A DNA stretch of 64,000 nucleotides from Streptosporangium sandarakinum. GTDB lineage: Bacteria > Actinomycetota > Actinomycetes > Streptosporangiales > Streptosporangiaceae. The stretch spans positions 682,001 to 746,000 of the forward strand of contig NZ_JACCCO010000002.1 in the NCBI RefSeq assembly GCF_013409935.1. Direction: 5' to 3'. Each line of letters opens with the position of its first letter. Position 1 is the stretch's first letter. The position numbers were made by a program, and so were the translations under genes. The notes below the pieces were generated by a model. The model was not told the DNA's origin. It did no database searches and worked only from the letters and a program-made list of their open reading frames with translations. Shown here piece after piece: positions 8,478-17,141 of the stretch.

Positions 8478-11207
8478 ATGCCCGATCAGGAGATCAGGAC
8501 CCCCGAGCACATCTATACCTGGGTCGATGTGGACGCCCACCTCGCGGCTCTGGCCGCGGACGGGCGGTGGCCCGGCTGGCTTCACGAGTGCGACGCCTTC
8601 TGGGACGGCCTGGAGGTCACAATCGCCCCTCAGGCATCCGCGCATGACGCGCTGTCGTGGCTGGGTGAGGTGTTCGGCGTGGGGTCGACGACGTCGCAGG
8701 AGGGGGAGACCCTCCTGCGACTCGACGACGTCCCGGGACGTCCCTCGGCCCGGCTGCTGCCGATCTCGGTACGCCGCCAGGAGTTCGAAGCCGCCCGTCG
8801 TGAGCCCCGCTGGCGTGAGCGGCGCATCGTACGCGGCCTCGGTGACCCCCTCCCCCGGCCCAGCGCCCACTTCCGGGGGAACGTACGGATCACGGCCATG
8901 CACTCTTTCAAAGGAGGTGTGGGGCGGACCCTTCACGGGGTGGCTCTCGCGGACGCCGTCGCCCGGCGCGGCGACCGGGTGCTCCTGGTGGACGCCGATC
9001 TGGAGGCGCCCGGGATCACCTGGATGTTCAACGCACACGGCAGACGGGTCGACTTCGGCTATGAGGACTTCCTCTCGCTGCTCCACTCCTCCGAGGACGG
9101 CCGCCCCGACGACGCGGTACGGCTGGGCGCGGCCTACCTGCCGAACCAGATGATCGGAAACGTGGTCGTCATGCCCACCCGTCGCTCGCTGCGAGACATC
9201 GCCCCGCCGCGGCTCCAGCCCACGGACCTGCTGACTCCCGACCGATCGCTGTACTACCTGACCGAATCCCTCGCCGAACTCGCCGACAGACTCGGAGCGC
9301 GGGCCGTCCTCATCGACCTGCGGGCGGGAAGCAGCGAGCTGTCGGCTCCCGTACTGCTCGACCCGCGTGTTCAGCGGATCTTCGTCACCACGATCAGCGA
9401 CCAGTCTCTGTACGGCACCGTCCGCACCATCCAGGAGCTCGGCCGCCGCGCGCCGACGCGCGCCGACGATCCGGCGAGCGTGGCCGTCATCACCCAGTTC
9501 CGCCAGGAAGGGCATCGGGAGCTGGCGGCCTCGGCCGCCACCCTGCTCCGCGACGCGATCTCCGGAACGCTCGAACCGGCCCCCTCGGAGGGAGAGGACC
9601 GTACGGTCGACCGTGACGTGATGCTGGAGCCCGTCTTCAGCGTTTTCCAGGACCGGCTCCTGGCGCTGCCCGCGTCCTGGGAGGCCGTGGTGGAACTGGT
9701 CAGGCGGCAGCAGCTCGCGGAGACGCTCACGCCCCTCGTCGAAGGACTCACGCCGCCGGAGGAGCCGGCGCCCGCCGAGGGGGCTCCCCGCGCCGACGCG
9801 TTCTCCGCGTCGGCACCGCCCGGCGACCTGGCCCTCAGGCGCGTGGCGCTGAGCGAGTTCGCCGGGCGGCTGGCCTACGCCGAGACGGCGGACGACGCCG
9901 ACTTCCTGCCGACCGAGTCTCTGCGCAACATGCTCGTCTCCCACCGGACCGAACCGCCGCTGTGCGTGGTCACCGGGGCCAAAGGGTCGGGTAAGACCTT
10001 CACCCAGCTGCAGATGTGTTTCCGGAAGACGTGGCGGGACTACGCGAGGGACGTCGGCGTCGAAGGGGTGGCCCTGGACGCCCCGCTGGCGCCGGTACTC
10101 GTCTCCAAGAACCTCAGCGACTCCGCGCGCGACCGGATCAGCGTGATCCAGCGAGAGGTCGCCGTCTCCCGGGACGTCGAGCCCGCGACACAACTCGAAC
10201 TGCGCGACCTCATCGACGGCGCTCTGCGCTCCGAGCTGACCAACGTGCAGTGGCGGCGGATCTGGCTGACCTGCATGGCCCGCGCTGTGGGGATCGACGC
10301 CACGCCCGAGGACGTCGAGCAGAAGCTCGTCGACTTCGGCTCGGCCGAAACCCGGATCTTCCTCTTCGACGGGCTGGAGGACCTCCTCCAGGACCTCCTC
10401 GACAGCGACGTCCAGCGGCAGGCGCTCCGCGTGCTGCTCGTCGACTGTCTCGACTGGCTGCGCAGCCTTCGGGGACGGCCTCTCGGACTAGTGATATTCG
10501 TCCGGCGCGATCTCGTCCAGTCGGCCATCCGGCAGAACTACGGGCAGTTCTTCGCCCGCTACCGCGACTACGAGCTCAAGTGGAACCACTCCGAGGCGCT
10601 CCGGCTCGCCCTGTGGGTCGGACAGCGTTCGGGAGCCATGCGAGAGTTGACCTCCGAGGAGGTCTCGGCGGCGAAGGCCCAGGACCTCAGTGCGATGCTC
10701 CACCCGCTCTGGGGAGAGAAGATGGGATCTCCCAAGTCCCGCGAGGCCCGGTCGGACGGCTGGTTCCTGGCCGCGCTCTCCGACTTCAACGAGCAGATCC
10801 AAGCACGGGACATCGTGATCTTCATCAGGGAGTCGGCCGCCTTCTCGGTGGAGGACGGCCGCTGGCCGGCCCGGCTGCTCGCGCCCGCCGCGATGCGGAA
10901 GGCGCTCGTCCAGTGCAGCCTGGTGAAGATCCGCGCCATCACGGAGGAGAGCCCTCAGGTGGGAGATCTGCTCAACCACCTCGACGGTCTCCCCTCGGAC
11001 AAGAAGCGGATTCCCTTCAGTCCCGAGACCGTCGACCTGTCGAGCCAGGATCTGGAGATCCTGGCCGCCAACGGGGTCGTGTTCCGGGAGGAGGACCAGT
11101 ACTGGATTCCCGAGATCTTCCGGCACGGCCTGTCGTTCAAGGCGACCGGCCGACCGAAGATCCTGGCGATCGCCAACCTTGTACGCCAGCAGAACAACCT
11201 CGATTGA
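8478..11207 (+). CDS. KGGVGR-variant MinD/ParA-like ATPase fused to a second P-loop NTPase
   Basis: 909 aa; ATG 8478 lies 2 bp after the upstream stop. Seen: an N-terminal region of about 135 aa without recognised motifs; a MinD/ParA-like domain with HSFKGGVGRT (K145-T151) and VDADLEAPGITW about 25 residues later; an acidic, Pro/Ala-rich linker near 430-450; a second nucleotide-binding module with Walker A GAKGSGKT (500-507) and Walker B IFLFDGLED (D631); then a helical C-terminus. In MinD proteins the signature ends GKT; here it is GRT, so the usual P-loop lysine is replaced by arginine. Proteins of this KGGVGR-variant type occur in actinobacteria beside small HEPN-like genes and are suspected conflict-system components; no experiment known to me defines their role. 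Next to DISARM-like genes, a defence function is a reasonable inference. Confidence 0.75.
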   Translation: MPDQEIRTPEHIYTWVDVDAHLAALAADGRWPGWLHECDAFWDGLEVTIAPQASAHDALSWLGEVFGVGSTTSQEGETLLRLDDVPGRPSARLLPISVRRQEFEAARREPRWRERRIVRGLGDPLPRPSAHFRGNVRITAMHSFKGGVGRTLHGVALADAVARRGDRVLLVDADLEAPGITWMFNAHGRRVDFGYEDFLSLLHSSEDGRPDDAVRLGAAYLPNQMIGNVVVMPTRRSLRDIAPPRLQPTDLLTPDRSLYYLTESLAELADRLGARAVLIDLRAGSSELSAPVLLDPRVQRIFVTTISDQSLYGTVRTIQELGRRAPTRADDPASVAVITQFRQEGHRELAASAATLLRDAISGTLEPAPSEGEDRTVDRDVMLEPVFSVFQDRLLALPASWEAVVELVRRQQLAETLTPLVEGLTPPEEPAPAEGAPRADAFSASAPPGDLALRRVALSEFAGRLAYAETADDADFLPTESLRNMLVSHRTEPPLCVVTGAKGSGKTFTQLQMCFRKTWRDYARDVGVEGVALDAPLAPVLVSKNLSDSARDRISVIQREVAVSRDVEPATQLELRDLIDGALRSELTNVQWRRIWLTCMARAVGIDATPEDVEQKLVDFGSAETRIFLFDGLEDLLQDLLDSDVQRQALRVLLVDCLDWLRSLRGRPLGLVIFVRRDLVQSAIRQNYGQFFARYRDYELKWNHSEALRLALWVGQRSGAMRELTSEEVSAAKAQDLSAMLHPLWGEKMGSPKSREARSDGWFLAALSDFNEQIQARDIVIFIRESAAFSVEDGRWPARLLAPAAMRKALVQCSLVKIRAITEESPQVGDLLNHLDGLPSDKKRIPFSPETVDLSSQDLEILAANGVVFREEDQYWIPEIFRHGLSFKATGRPKILAIANLVRQQNNLD

Positions 11208-11214
11208 CGCGCGA

Positions 11215-11232
11215 GCGCCCGGGAGCGGGCGC
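11215..11232. terminator. Hairpin between convergent genes
   Basis: GCGCCC (11215-11220) pairs with GGGCGC (11227-11232) across a 6-nt loop in the 45-bp gap between the convergent KGGVGR ATPase and FAD monooxygenase genes. There is no U-tract, which is common in high-GC actinomycetes. Confidence 0.4.
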
Positions 11233-11252
11233 CGTTCCCGGGGCACAGCCGG

Positions 11253-12632
11253 TCAGCGGGTCCCGCTGAGGGACTCCAGGGTGACGGCGGACTTGCCGAT
11301 CAGGGCCGTGCCGAAGTACCTGTCGGGGCCGGGGAGGTTCATCAGCCTCAGGGCGAGCCGGCGCAGCCGCAGCCGCGCCGGGGACGACGGCAGGAACCAC
11401 TCCACCCCGCTCCGCCCGGCTTTCTGCTTCTCGGTGACCACCGGGCGCCACTGCTCCTGGTAGCGCGCCAGCGCCGACTCCACGGAGCCGGGGGAGGCCG
11501 CGGAGCTCGCCGGGTCGGCGGTCGCGAGCCGTTCGCCGAGGAGGTACGCGCCGGCGACGGCGAGCGAGGCGCCCTGCCCGGCCAGCAGCGACACCGCGCC
11601 GCAGGCGTCGCCGAGCAGCGTCACCCGGCCACGGCTCCACCGCGGCATCCCGATCTGGGCGACCTGGTCGTAGTAGACCTCCGACGGCTCGGGGCAGCGC
11701 TCCAGCGCCCGGGGGACGAGCCAGCCGAGGGTCGAGCACGCCCGCCGTACGGCCGCCCGGGGGTCCTCCGGGAGGGCGGGGTCGGTGGCGCGGTGGACGG
11801 TGAAGACCGCCACCCGGCCGCCGCGCAGGCCGTACAGGCCCATCTGCCGGCCCGCCGTGTCGGTGAGGCAGAAGCGGCCGTTCACCGCCTTGTAGACCTC
11901 GGGGTCGTCGAACACGTAGGCGGCGGTGTGGAAGCCGAGGTAGCGGAAGAACCGCTCCTCCTCGCCGAAGACCAGCCGCCGCACGGTCGAATGGATGCCG
12001 TCGGCGCCGATCAGCAGGTCGGCGTCGAGCGTCGTGCCGTCGGTGAGCGTCACCCGGACGCCACCCTTGCCGTGCCCGTCATTCCCGTCACGTCCGCTGT
12101 GGCCGTCATTCCCGTCACATCCGCCGTGCCCGTCGCGCCCGCCGTCCCTGTCGCGTCCACCGCCCCCGTCGCCACCGTCGCGTCCGCCGTGGCCGCCGTC
12201 TCCGTCGCGCCCTCCGTCTCCGCCGCCTTCGAGGTTCTCGACTCCGGTGACGCCGCAGCCATAGCGCAGGTCGACGCGGTCCGCCACCCGCTCGCGGAGC
12301 GCCAGCTCCAGGTCGGGGCGCATGATGCTCAGCAGCCGGCCGTCCAGCACGCGGTCGAAGCGCTCGTAGTCCAGGCGGGCACGGAGGCGGCCCGACTCGT
12401 CGAGGTAACGCACCTCGTCGAGCCGGTAGCCGAGCTCCTTCAGACGGGGCAGGACCCCCATCTTCCGGGCCGCGTCGTAGCCGAGCCCGAAGAAGTCGAT
12501 CATGTATCCCTGGCGGCGCGGGCCGGGGGCCTTCTCGACCAGGACGACGTCCCAGCCGTGGGCGTCCAGGCGCTGGGCGGCGGCCAGACCGGCGATGCCC
12601 GCCCCGCAGATCACGGCTCTTCTCATCTTCAT
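11253..12632 (-). CDS. FAD-dependent monooxygenase (PHBH fold) with a Gly/Asp-rich insertion
   Basis: 459 aa. Seen: FAD-binding GAGIAGLAAAQRL at the N-terminus, RPDLELALRE (substrate/NADPH region), DLLIGADGIHSTVRR, and the second FAD motif TLLGDACGAVSLLAGQGASLA. These place it in the p-hydroxybenzoate-hydroxylase-like aromatic monooxygenases, which hydroxylate aromatic substrates or inactivate drugs such as tetracycline or rifampicin. Substrate is unknown here. A low-complexity insertion of about 55 residues made of GG(R/C)DG-type units sits between LE (about 153) and VRVTLTDG. ATG 12632 or the ATG two codons in (12626), which is better spaced from GGAAGG, could be the start. It lies downstream of and is probably controlled by the TetR gene on the same strand. 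Confidence 0.85.
   Translation of the reverse strand: MKMRRAVICGAGIAGLAAAQRLDAHGWDVVLVEKAPGPRRQGYMIDFFGLGYDAARKMGVLPRLKELGYRLDEVRYLDESGRLRARLDYERFDRVLDGRLLSIMRPDLELALRERVADRVDLRYGCGVTGVENLEGGGDGGRDGDGGHGGRDGGDGGGGRDRDGGRDGHGGCDGNDGHSGRDGNDGHGKGGVRVTLTDGTTLDADLLIGADGIHSTVRRLVFGEEERFFRYLGFHTAAYVFDDPEVYKAVNGRFCLTDTAGRQMGLYGLRGGRVAVFTVHRATDPALPEDPRAAVRRACSTLGWLVPRALERCPEPSEVYYDQVAQIGMPRWSRGRVTLLGDACGAVSLLAGQGASLAVAGAYLLGERLATADPASSAASPGSVESALARYQEQWRPVVTEKQKAGRSGVEWFLPSSPARLRLRRLALRLMNLPGPDRYFGTALIGKSAVTLESLSGTR
12063..12229. repeat. In-frame low-complexity repeat inside the FAD monooxygenase
   Basis: Short units rich in CCGTC on the plus strand (GACGG on the coding strand), spaced 6-9 bp, encode the Gly/Asp/His/Arg insertion. 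All units keep frame. It looks like slippage-type expansion at a surface loop. Confidence 0.75.
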
Positions 12633-12787
12633 CCTTCCGGTTCCTTCCGGTGTGGGGGCCCGCGTCCCGGACGCGAGGACCGGCCCGGCGCACCCGGGCT
12701 TCCGGTACGGAGATCCGGTTCGGTGTGCTTCCGGCGCGAGTGGACCGGTCAGTGCTTCAGCTCCGGGGAGAGGGACCAGCCGGCGCC

Positions 12788-13378
12788 TCAGCCTCCGGCG
12801 CGGCGGTCGTCACCTCCGGGGCGGGTGAGGAGGCGGCGCAGGACGGGTGCGACGGCCGCCGACGTCAGCTCCGGGTTCAGCGGCCGGTGCAGCATCATCC
12901 CGTCGAGGGCGGCGGCCAGCACCGAGGCGGTCTCCTCCGGCGCCTCCTGACCGCGGGCCCGGAGCCAGCCGGCCAGTTCCCGGCGGAACCGGGTGACCAG
13001 GGCGGTGAGCTCGCGACGCAGGTCCTCGTCGCGGGCGGCGGCGAGGTAGGTCTCGGTGAACAGCACCGACACCGGGTCGCTCCCGGTGAAGGCGTCGAGC
13101 GCGCCGAGCATCCCCTCCAGCCCGTCGTCCAGGGTCTCGGCGCGCTCCAGCAGCGGACCGGTCTCCGCGACGACGCGGCCGATGACGTCGAGGGCCGCCT
13201 CGTTCAGCAGTGCCTGCAGGGACGGGAAGTGGTAGTGGACCAGGCCGGGCGCGACGCCCGCCCGCTCGGCCAGGATCCGCGTGCTGACCGCGGTCCACCC
13301 CCGCTCGGGGATGAGGTCGGCCGCGGCGTCCAGCAGCTTCCGCCGTACTTCCCGGCCGCGCTCCGCCGACGTCTTCAC
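12788..13378 (-). CDS. TetR-family transcriptional regulator
   Basis: 196 aa. The N-terminal helix-turn-helix is plain: RRKLLDAAADLIPERGWTAVSTRILAERAGVAPGLVHYHFPSLQALL (residues 11-57, shown in full only as its two ends RRKLLDAAADLI and GLVHYHF here for key residues). The C-terminal part is the usual helical ligand-binding domain. The gene lies 155 bp upstream of the FAD monooxygenase on the same strand, a classic repressor/detoxifying-enzyme pairing. The palindromic sites just upstream (13401-13440) suggest autoregulation. The inducer is unknown. Confidence 0.9.
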   Translation of the reverse strand: MKTSAERGREVRRKLLDAAADLIPERGWTAVSTRILAERAGVAPGLVHYHFPSLQALLNEAALDVIGRVVAETGPLLERAETLDDGLEGMLGALDAFTGSDPVSVLFTETYLAAARDEDLRRELTALVTRFRRELAGWLRARGQEAPEETASVLAAALDGMMLHRPLNPELTSAAVAPVLRRLLTRPGGDDRRAGG

Positions 13379-13400
13379 CCGCGTGCCGCCTCTCTGATCG

Positions 13401-13440
13401 GACGATCGCCTTGGTCGATCGACTTGGTCAATCGTCCAAG
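13401..13440. promoter_or_regulatory. Probable TetR operator cluster
   Basis: Immediately upstream of the TetR start. CTTGGTCAATCGTCCAAG (13423-13440) is an 18-bp imperfect palindrome; the adjoining CTTGGTCGATCGAC (13410-13423) contains a perfect 10-bp palindrome GTCGATCGAC and shares the CTTGGTC half. Two overlapping sites are typical for TetR autorepression. Confidence 0.6.
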
Positions 13441-13459
13441 TAATAGCACGACGCGTCCC

Positions 13460-13605
13460 CCGACGCCAGCCGGCGATCGGTCATGCCGCCGACACCAGCC
13501 GGCGATTGGTCATGCCGCCGACGCCGACCGGTGCCGATCATGTTCCGACGCCGGTCGGTGACCGGTGATGCCGTCAACGCCGGTCGGTGTCAGCGGCATG
13601 CCGCC
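13460..13605. repeat. Degenerate tandem repeats upstream of the TetR gene
   Basis: About five imperfect copies, 26-33 bp each, of a unit like GACGCCAGCCGGCGATCGGT followed by CATGC. Otherwise the gap between the TetR gene and the NTF2-like gene holds only the operator. Confidence 0.7.
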
Positions 13606-13639
13606 GGTCGCGCGGCCGAGCCGTTCCGGAAGAACCCGG

Positions 13640-14050
13640 TTACGGCGCGGGCCTGATCTCCGTGCCCTGGGCGGAGACCAGCCGCCAGCCTCCGGCCGGG
13701 TCGGCGGCGAAGACGTGGGTGTAGCGGCTGCCGGCCGTGAAGGCCGTCCCGTCGTCGCCGGTGAAGCTCATCTCGGTCCGCCCGACGACGATGCCGACGT
13801 CCCCGACACGGCGGACGACGGCCTCCTCCGGGAAGGACCGCACGGCCGGGAACCGGAGTTCTCCGGAGGACACCGCGCCGAGCAGGTCGGCCGCGGTGGC
13901 GACGGCGCCGTCGTTGACGGCGACGATGACGAAGTCGTCGCGCAGCAGGCCACCCAGTGCCGCGGTGTCGGCGGCGACCAGCGCGTCGAAGAAACGCCGG
14001 TCGTGGTCCAGCAGGGACGCACGGTCGCCGGAGTCAGTGGTGATGGTCAT
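13640..14050 (-). CDS. SnoaL/DUF4440-type NTF2-like protein
   Basis: 136 aa. Seen: an N-terminal helix with DHDRRFFDALVAADTAALGGL and DDFVIVAV, then alternating strands ending SRYTHVFAADPAGGWRLVSAQGTEI. This is the cone-shaped NTF2 fold of DUF4440/SnoaL-like proteins, which include polyketide cyclases, isomerases and ketosteroid-type enzymes as well as small binding proteins. No catalytic residues can be assigned with confidence. It is a single gene separated from its neighbours by repeat-rich spacers. Specific role unknown. Confidence 0.8.
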   Translation of the reverse strand: MTITTDSGDRASLLDHDRRFFDALVAADTAALGGLLRDDFVIVAVNDGAVATAADLLGAVSSGELRFPAVRSFPEEAVVRRVGDVGIVVGRTEMSFTGDDGTAFTAGSRYTHVFAADPAGGWRLVSAQGTEIRPAP

Positions 14051-14159
14051 CGGTGGTGTCCGTTCCCTCGGTGTCGGTTCCTGGGCTTCGAAGGATCGCG
14101 ATGCTAGACCGTGACGCCGGTGACAAGGTCAAGGGCGGGCTCGCGACCGGTTTTCGGGG

Positions 14160-14330
14160 ACCGGAGCCGAGCGCCCGGTACGGCTCACCCTTCGGGACGC
14201 ACGCCCGGTACGACGCACCCGCCCGGAACCCGCCCCGGACGGTGCCTCCGCCCGGGGCGCACCCGGTACGGCTCCCCGCTCCGGGACTCACGCCTGATAC
14301 GGCCCATCCGCCCGGGACGCGGCCCAGGTC
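14160..14330. repeat. Degenerate GC-rich repeats between NTF2-like and ARPP-like genes
   Basis: Copies of a loose unit containing CCGGTACG(G/A)C(T/G)C and CCGGGACGC at 20-40 bp intervals fill the gap. No gene or clear promoter is visible in this stretch. Confidence 0.5.
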
Positions 14331-15534
14331 AGCGGGTGCGGCCCGAGCGGCGGGCGTGGGCGCGGTAGCGGTCGAGGACGTCCTGGCGCAGGAGGTGCCC
14401 GAAACCCGCGCCCTCGATGCGCAGGCCCAGCTCGGGCTCGGTCACGCCGAGCGCGGCGGCGGTGGCGGCCAGGTTCCAGTCGCACGCGGCCAGTTCGGTC
14501 AGCAGGTGGCCGCGCCGTACCTGGTTCTCCGACAGCCGGAACGTCTTGAGGTACGCCAGCCGTCCGTTCTCGTCCGTGATGAGCTCGCCGATGTGGTTCT
14601 CCCGGCGCCGCTCGAAGGGCGGCAGGAAGCGGGACAGCCGGTAGCGGCCCATCGTGTACACGCGCTGGTAGGTGTACTCCGGGCCCAGCAGCCCGGCCGC
14701 CATGAACCGGTCGTGGAAGGCCGCCCACTCCTCCGTCTGATGGCGGGCCGCCGCGCGCAGGTCGGCGAGCGAGCGCACCTCCGCGTCCGCGATGCGGGCC
14801 CGGAAGTCGGGCACCGGCATGGTGAGCGTCGCGTAGTGGTGGATCAGCTCGCCGTACAGGTCGTGGACCAGGGTGGCGTGCAGAGCACGGTAGTCGGCGG
14901 GGTGCGGCACCACGAACGCGGCGGCGAGCGCGTCCGCCGCGTAGACGACGACGCCGCACTGGCCGGGGTGGATCTCGAAAACACGCAGCGCGTCCGCCAG
15001 TCCCCGGACCTGGGTGCCGGTGTACGCCTCCTCGACGCGGGGCGAGAGCCCGCGGCTGATCGCGCGGTGCGACCACTCCTTCCAGGCGATCTCGGGCCCG
15101 CCGAAGTGCAGCGCCAGGTAGCCCTCCATCGCCAGGTGCTGGGGCATGAAGCGCAGCCGGTTCCGGTCCTCGCGGCGGGCCATGCGGCGATGGAAGCGCA
15201 GCGGCATCCGGCGGGGCGCGGGACCGTCCTTCGCCGCGTCCCGGAGCTGGGTGCCGTACGCCGCGGCGGGCGTGCCGTCGGACGTCCAGGTCGCCACGAA
15301 CGCGTGCGGGATGTAGGAGATGTAGTGGTCCCGGCGCCCGATCTCGACGACGTCGAGGCCGGGGCCGTCGTAGTGGCCGCGGGGGTCCTCGTCGAGGCCG
15401 GGGTCGTCGTGGAGGCGGGCGTCGAGCCGCAGGTCCTCGATCGGCTCGTCGCGGACCAGCGGCACGAGCCGCACGCCACCCCAGGTCTGCGCCGGACGGG
15501 TGGAGAGCCCGGTGAGGGTGAGCTTCTCCGTCAT
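14329..15534 (-). CDS. ARPP-like domain protein with C-terminal FIS-type HTH
   Basis: 401 aa; ATG 15534 overlaps the stop of the vWA gene by 4 bp (ATGA). N-terminal strands include GVRLVPLVRDEPIEDLRL; a central segment HPGQCGVVVYAADALAAAFV and DYRALHATLVHDLYGEL matches the pattern of ARPP-type domains described by comparative genomics in prokaryotic conflict systems. Near residues 340-375, LAACDWNLAATAAALGVTE is a FIS-like helix-turn-helix. So it may couple a sensor or scaffold domain to DNA binding. Coupling to the vWA protein implies a complex. The family assignment is from motif memory, not a search; biochemical role is unknown. Confidence 0.6.
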   Translation of the reverse strand: MTEKLTLTGLSTRPAQTWGGVRLVPLVRDEPIEDLRLDARLHDDPGLDEDPRGHYDGPGLDVVEIGRRDHYISYIPHAFVATWTSDGTPAAAYGTQLRDAAKDGPAPRRMPLRFHRRMARREDRNRLRFMPQHLAMEGYLALHFGGPEIAWKEWSHRAISRGLSPRVEEAYTGTQVRGLADALRVFEIHPGQCGVVVYAADALAAAFVVPHPADYRALHATLVHDLYGELIHHYATLTMPVPDFRARIADAEVRSLADLRAAARHQTEEWAAFHDRFMAAGLLGPEYTYQRVYTMGRYRLSRFLPPFERRRENHIGELITDENGRLAYLKTFRLSENQVRRGHLLTELAACDWNLAATAAALGVTEPELGLRIEGAGFGHLLRQDVLDRYRAHARRSGRTR

Positions 15535-17141
15535 GTGCCCTCTCCCGGGGTCCGCCGGGCATCCTCTCTTGGTGTCCGCCGGACGTCCTCCCCCGCCGCT
15601 CCGGCCGCCGGGTCACCCTCGTCCGCCACCCGGCCCGCCGTCTCCGGGGGCTCCGCGTCCAGGAAGTCCGTGACGCGGTGCGCGAGGTGGGCGCGCAGCT
15701 CCGGCAGCCCGGTACGGCCCTCCGCGAACCGGGCCAGCTCCACGAGGGCGACCAGGTTCTCGGCGTCGCGGATCCCGGCGGACGGCACGCCGGGCACCAG
15801 CCGCCGCACGTCGAAGGAGGCCGCGTCGTACACCGGGTTGAGGTGCACGACACCGCACGCGCCGTCCGGGTCGAGCCGGGTGCGCCAGATCCGCAGCACC
15901 TCCCCCGCCAGGCCCGGCGGCGCGTTGTCCCAGCCGTCGGAGACGATGACTAGGCGTTCGGGTCCGAGCTCCAGGGCGTCGAGGACGCGCTCGCCGAGCG
16001 GTGTCGCGCCGTACGGGCGGACGAGCAGCGCGTCCGAGCGGCCCGACAGCCACAGCGGCGTGTACCGCGAGGCCAGCGCCTCCAGCAGGAAGTGGCAGGC
16101 CAGCGCGACGGCGAGCGGGCGGCGGCGCTTCTGCGCCGAGCCGTACGCCGAGAAGCTGTCGTCGAGCACGGCGGCCACCCTCCCCCAGCGCCCGGCCTGC
16201 TCGCCCGCGGTACGGCGGGCCGCCGCGCGCAGCGCCTCCGTCAGCTCGGCGCGGCGGCGCACGCGGTCGTCCGGCGGGAGGCCGAGCACGTAGGACGCCA
16301 GCCGGGTCAGCGGCATCGCGGTGAGGTCGGCGCGCACCGCGTCGGCCTTGAGGGCGCGGGCCGACTCCTGCAGGCGCAGCCGTTCCAGGCGGGTGAGCCG
16401 GGGCGCGATGCGCTCCAGGAAGGCGGCGCGGGGGATGCCGTGCTTCGCCGCGAACCCCTCCGCCACCGTGTAGGGCAGGTCGTAGATCGCCTCCTGCCGG
16501 TAGTGGGCCTGACGCCAGCTCTCCAGGATCGGCGTGGCGTAGGCCGCCTTCCGGCGCGGGGCGAACAGGAACGTCCCCAGCTCACCTCGCGGCTCCAGGT
16601 GGGCGTGGCGGAAGGCGGTCTTGACGGCGCCGCGGTACTTCACCGCGTCGAACGCGAGGTCGGGCCGGGCGGCCAGCCAGTCCCGCATGATCGCCCTGGT
16701 GCGGCGGTTGTTGATCCTGGCGCGGCGCAGCTCGCGGAACAGCCGGTAGACCCGGGGCGGCGGCAGCAGGGCCAGCCTCCGGGCGATCAGACGCCCCTCG
16801 GCGCGACGCCGCTCCGGGTCCGCCTCGCCGGCGGTGACCAGCAGGTTCCGGATGATCAGGGCGGCGTTGTGGTCGTTGACGTCCAGGGCGAGGGTGGCCG
16901 CGTACAGGTCGCGGTAGTTGCCGAGCAGGTACTCGTGGAGGAAGCCCAGGGACAGGCCCTGCTCGTCCTCGCCGGAGTGGAACTCGCGCTGCCCGGTGGA
17001 GGTGATCGCGGCGTTCACGAACAGCAGGACGTCCTCGGCGGCGACCAGGTCCGCGAAGGTCTCCGTGCTCTCGGCGGTCACGGCGGTCGCCCTGCTCTCG
17101 GTGGTCGCGGAGGTACGGCGCCGGCCGGGGTGTGAGGGCAC
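15531..17141 (-). CDS. TROVE-like / von Willebrand factor A protein
   Basis: 536 aa from GTG 17141; a GTG at 17081 with AGGG upstream is an equally good start and removes a Thr/Ala-rich tail. The middle (about 60-310) is Arg-rich and helical like TROVE/Ro60 repeats (MRDWLAARPDLAFDAVKYRG, ITSTGQREFHSGED). The C-terminal third is a vWA domain with MIDAS residues DDSFSAYGS (about 327) and IVSDGWDNAPPG. Ro-type proteins bind misfolded or Y RNAs; vWA modules bind metal-dependently to partners. It is the first gene of a coupled pair with the ARPP-like protein. Published comparative work puts vWA/TROVE-type proteins in prokaryotic conflict systems; a role here is inferred. Confidence 0.7.
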   Translation of the reverse strand: MPSHPGRRRTSATTESRATAVTAESTETFADLVAAEDVLLFVNAAITSTGQREFHSGEDEQGLSLGFLHEYLLGNYRDLYAATLALDVNDHNAALIIRNLLVTAGEADPERRRAEGRLIARRLALLPPPRVYRLFRELRRARINNRRTRAIMRDWLAARPDLAFDAVKYRGAVKTAFRHAHLEPRGELGTFLFAPRRKAAYATPILESWRQAHYRQEAIYDLPYTVAEGFAAKHGIPRAAFLERIAPRLTRLERLRLQESARALKADAVRADLTAMPLTRLASYVLGLPPDDRVRRRAELTEALRAAARRTAGEQAGRWGRVAAVLDDSFSAYGSAQKRRRPLAVALACHFLLEALASRYTPLWLSGRSDALLVRPYGATPLGERVLDALELGPERLVIVSDGWDNAPPGLAGEVLRIWRTRLDPDGACGVVHLNPVYDAASFDVRRLVPGVPSAGIRDAENLVALVELARFAEGRTGLPELRAHLAHRVTDFLDAEPPETAGRVADEGDPAAGAAGEDVRRTPREDARRTPGEGT

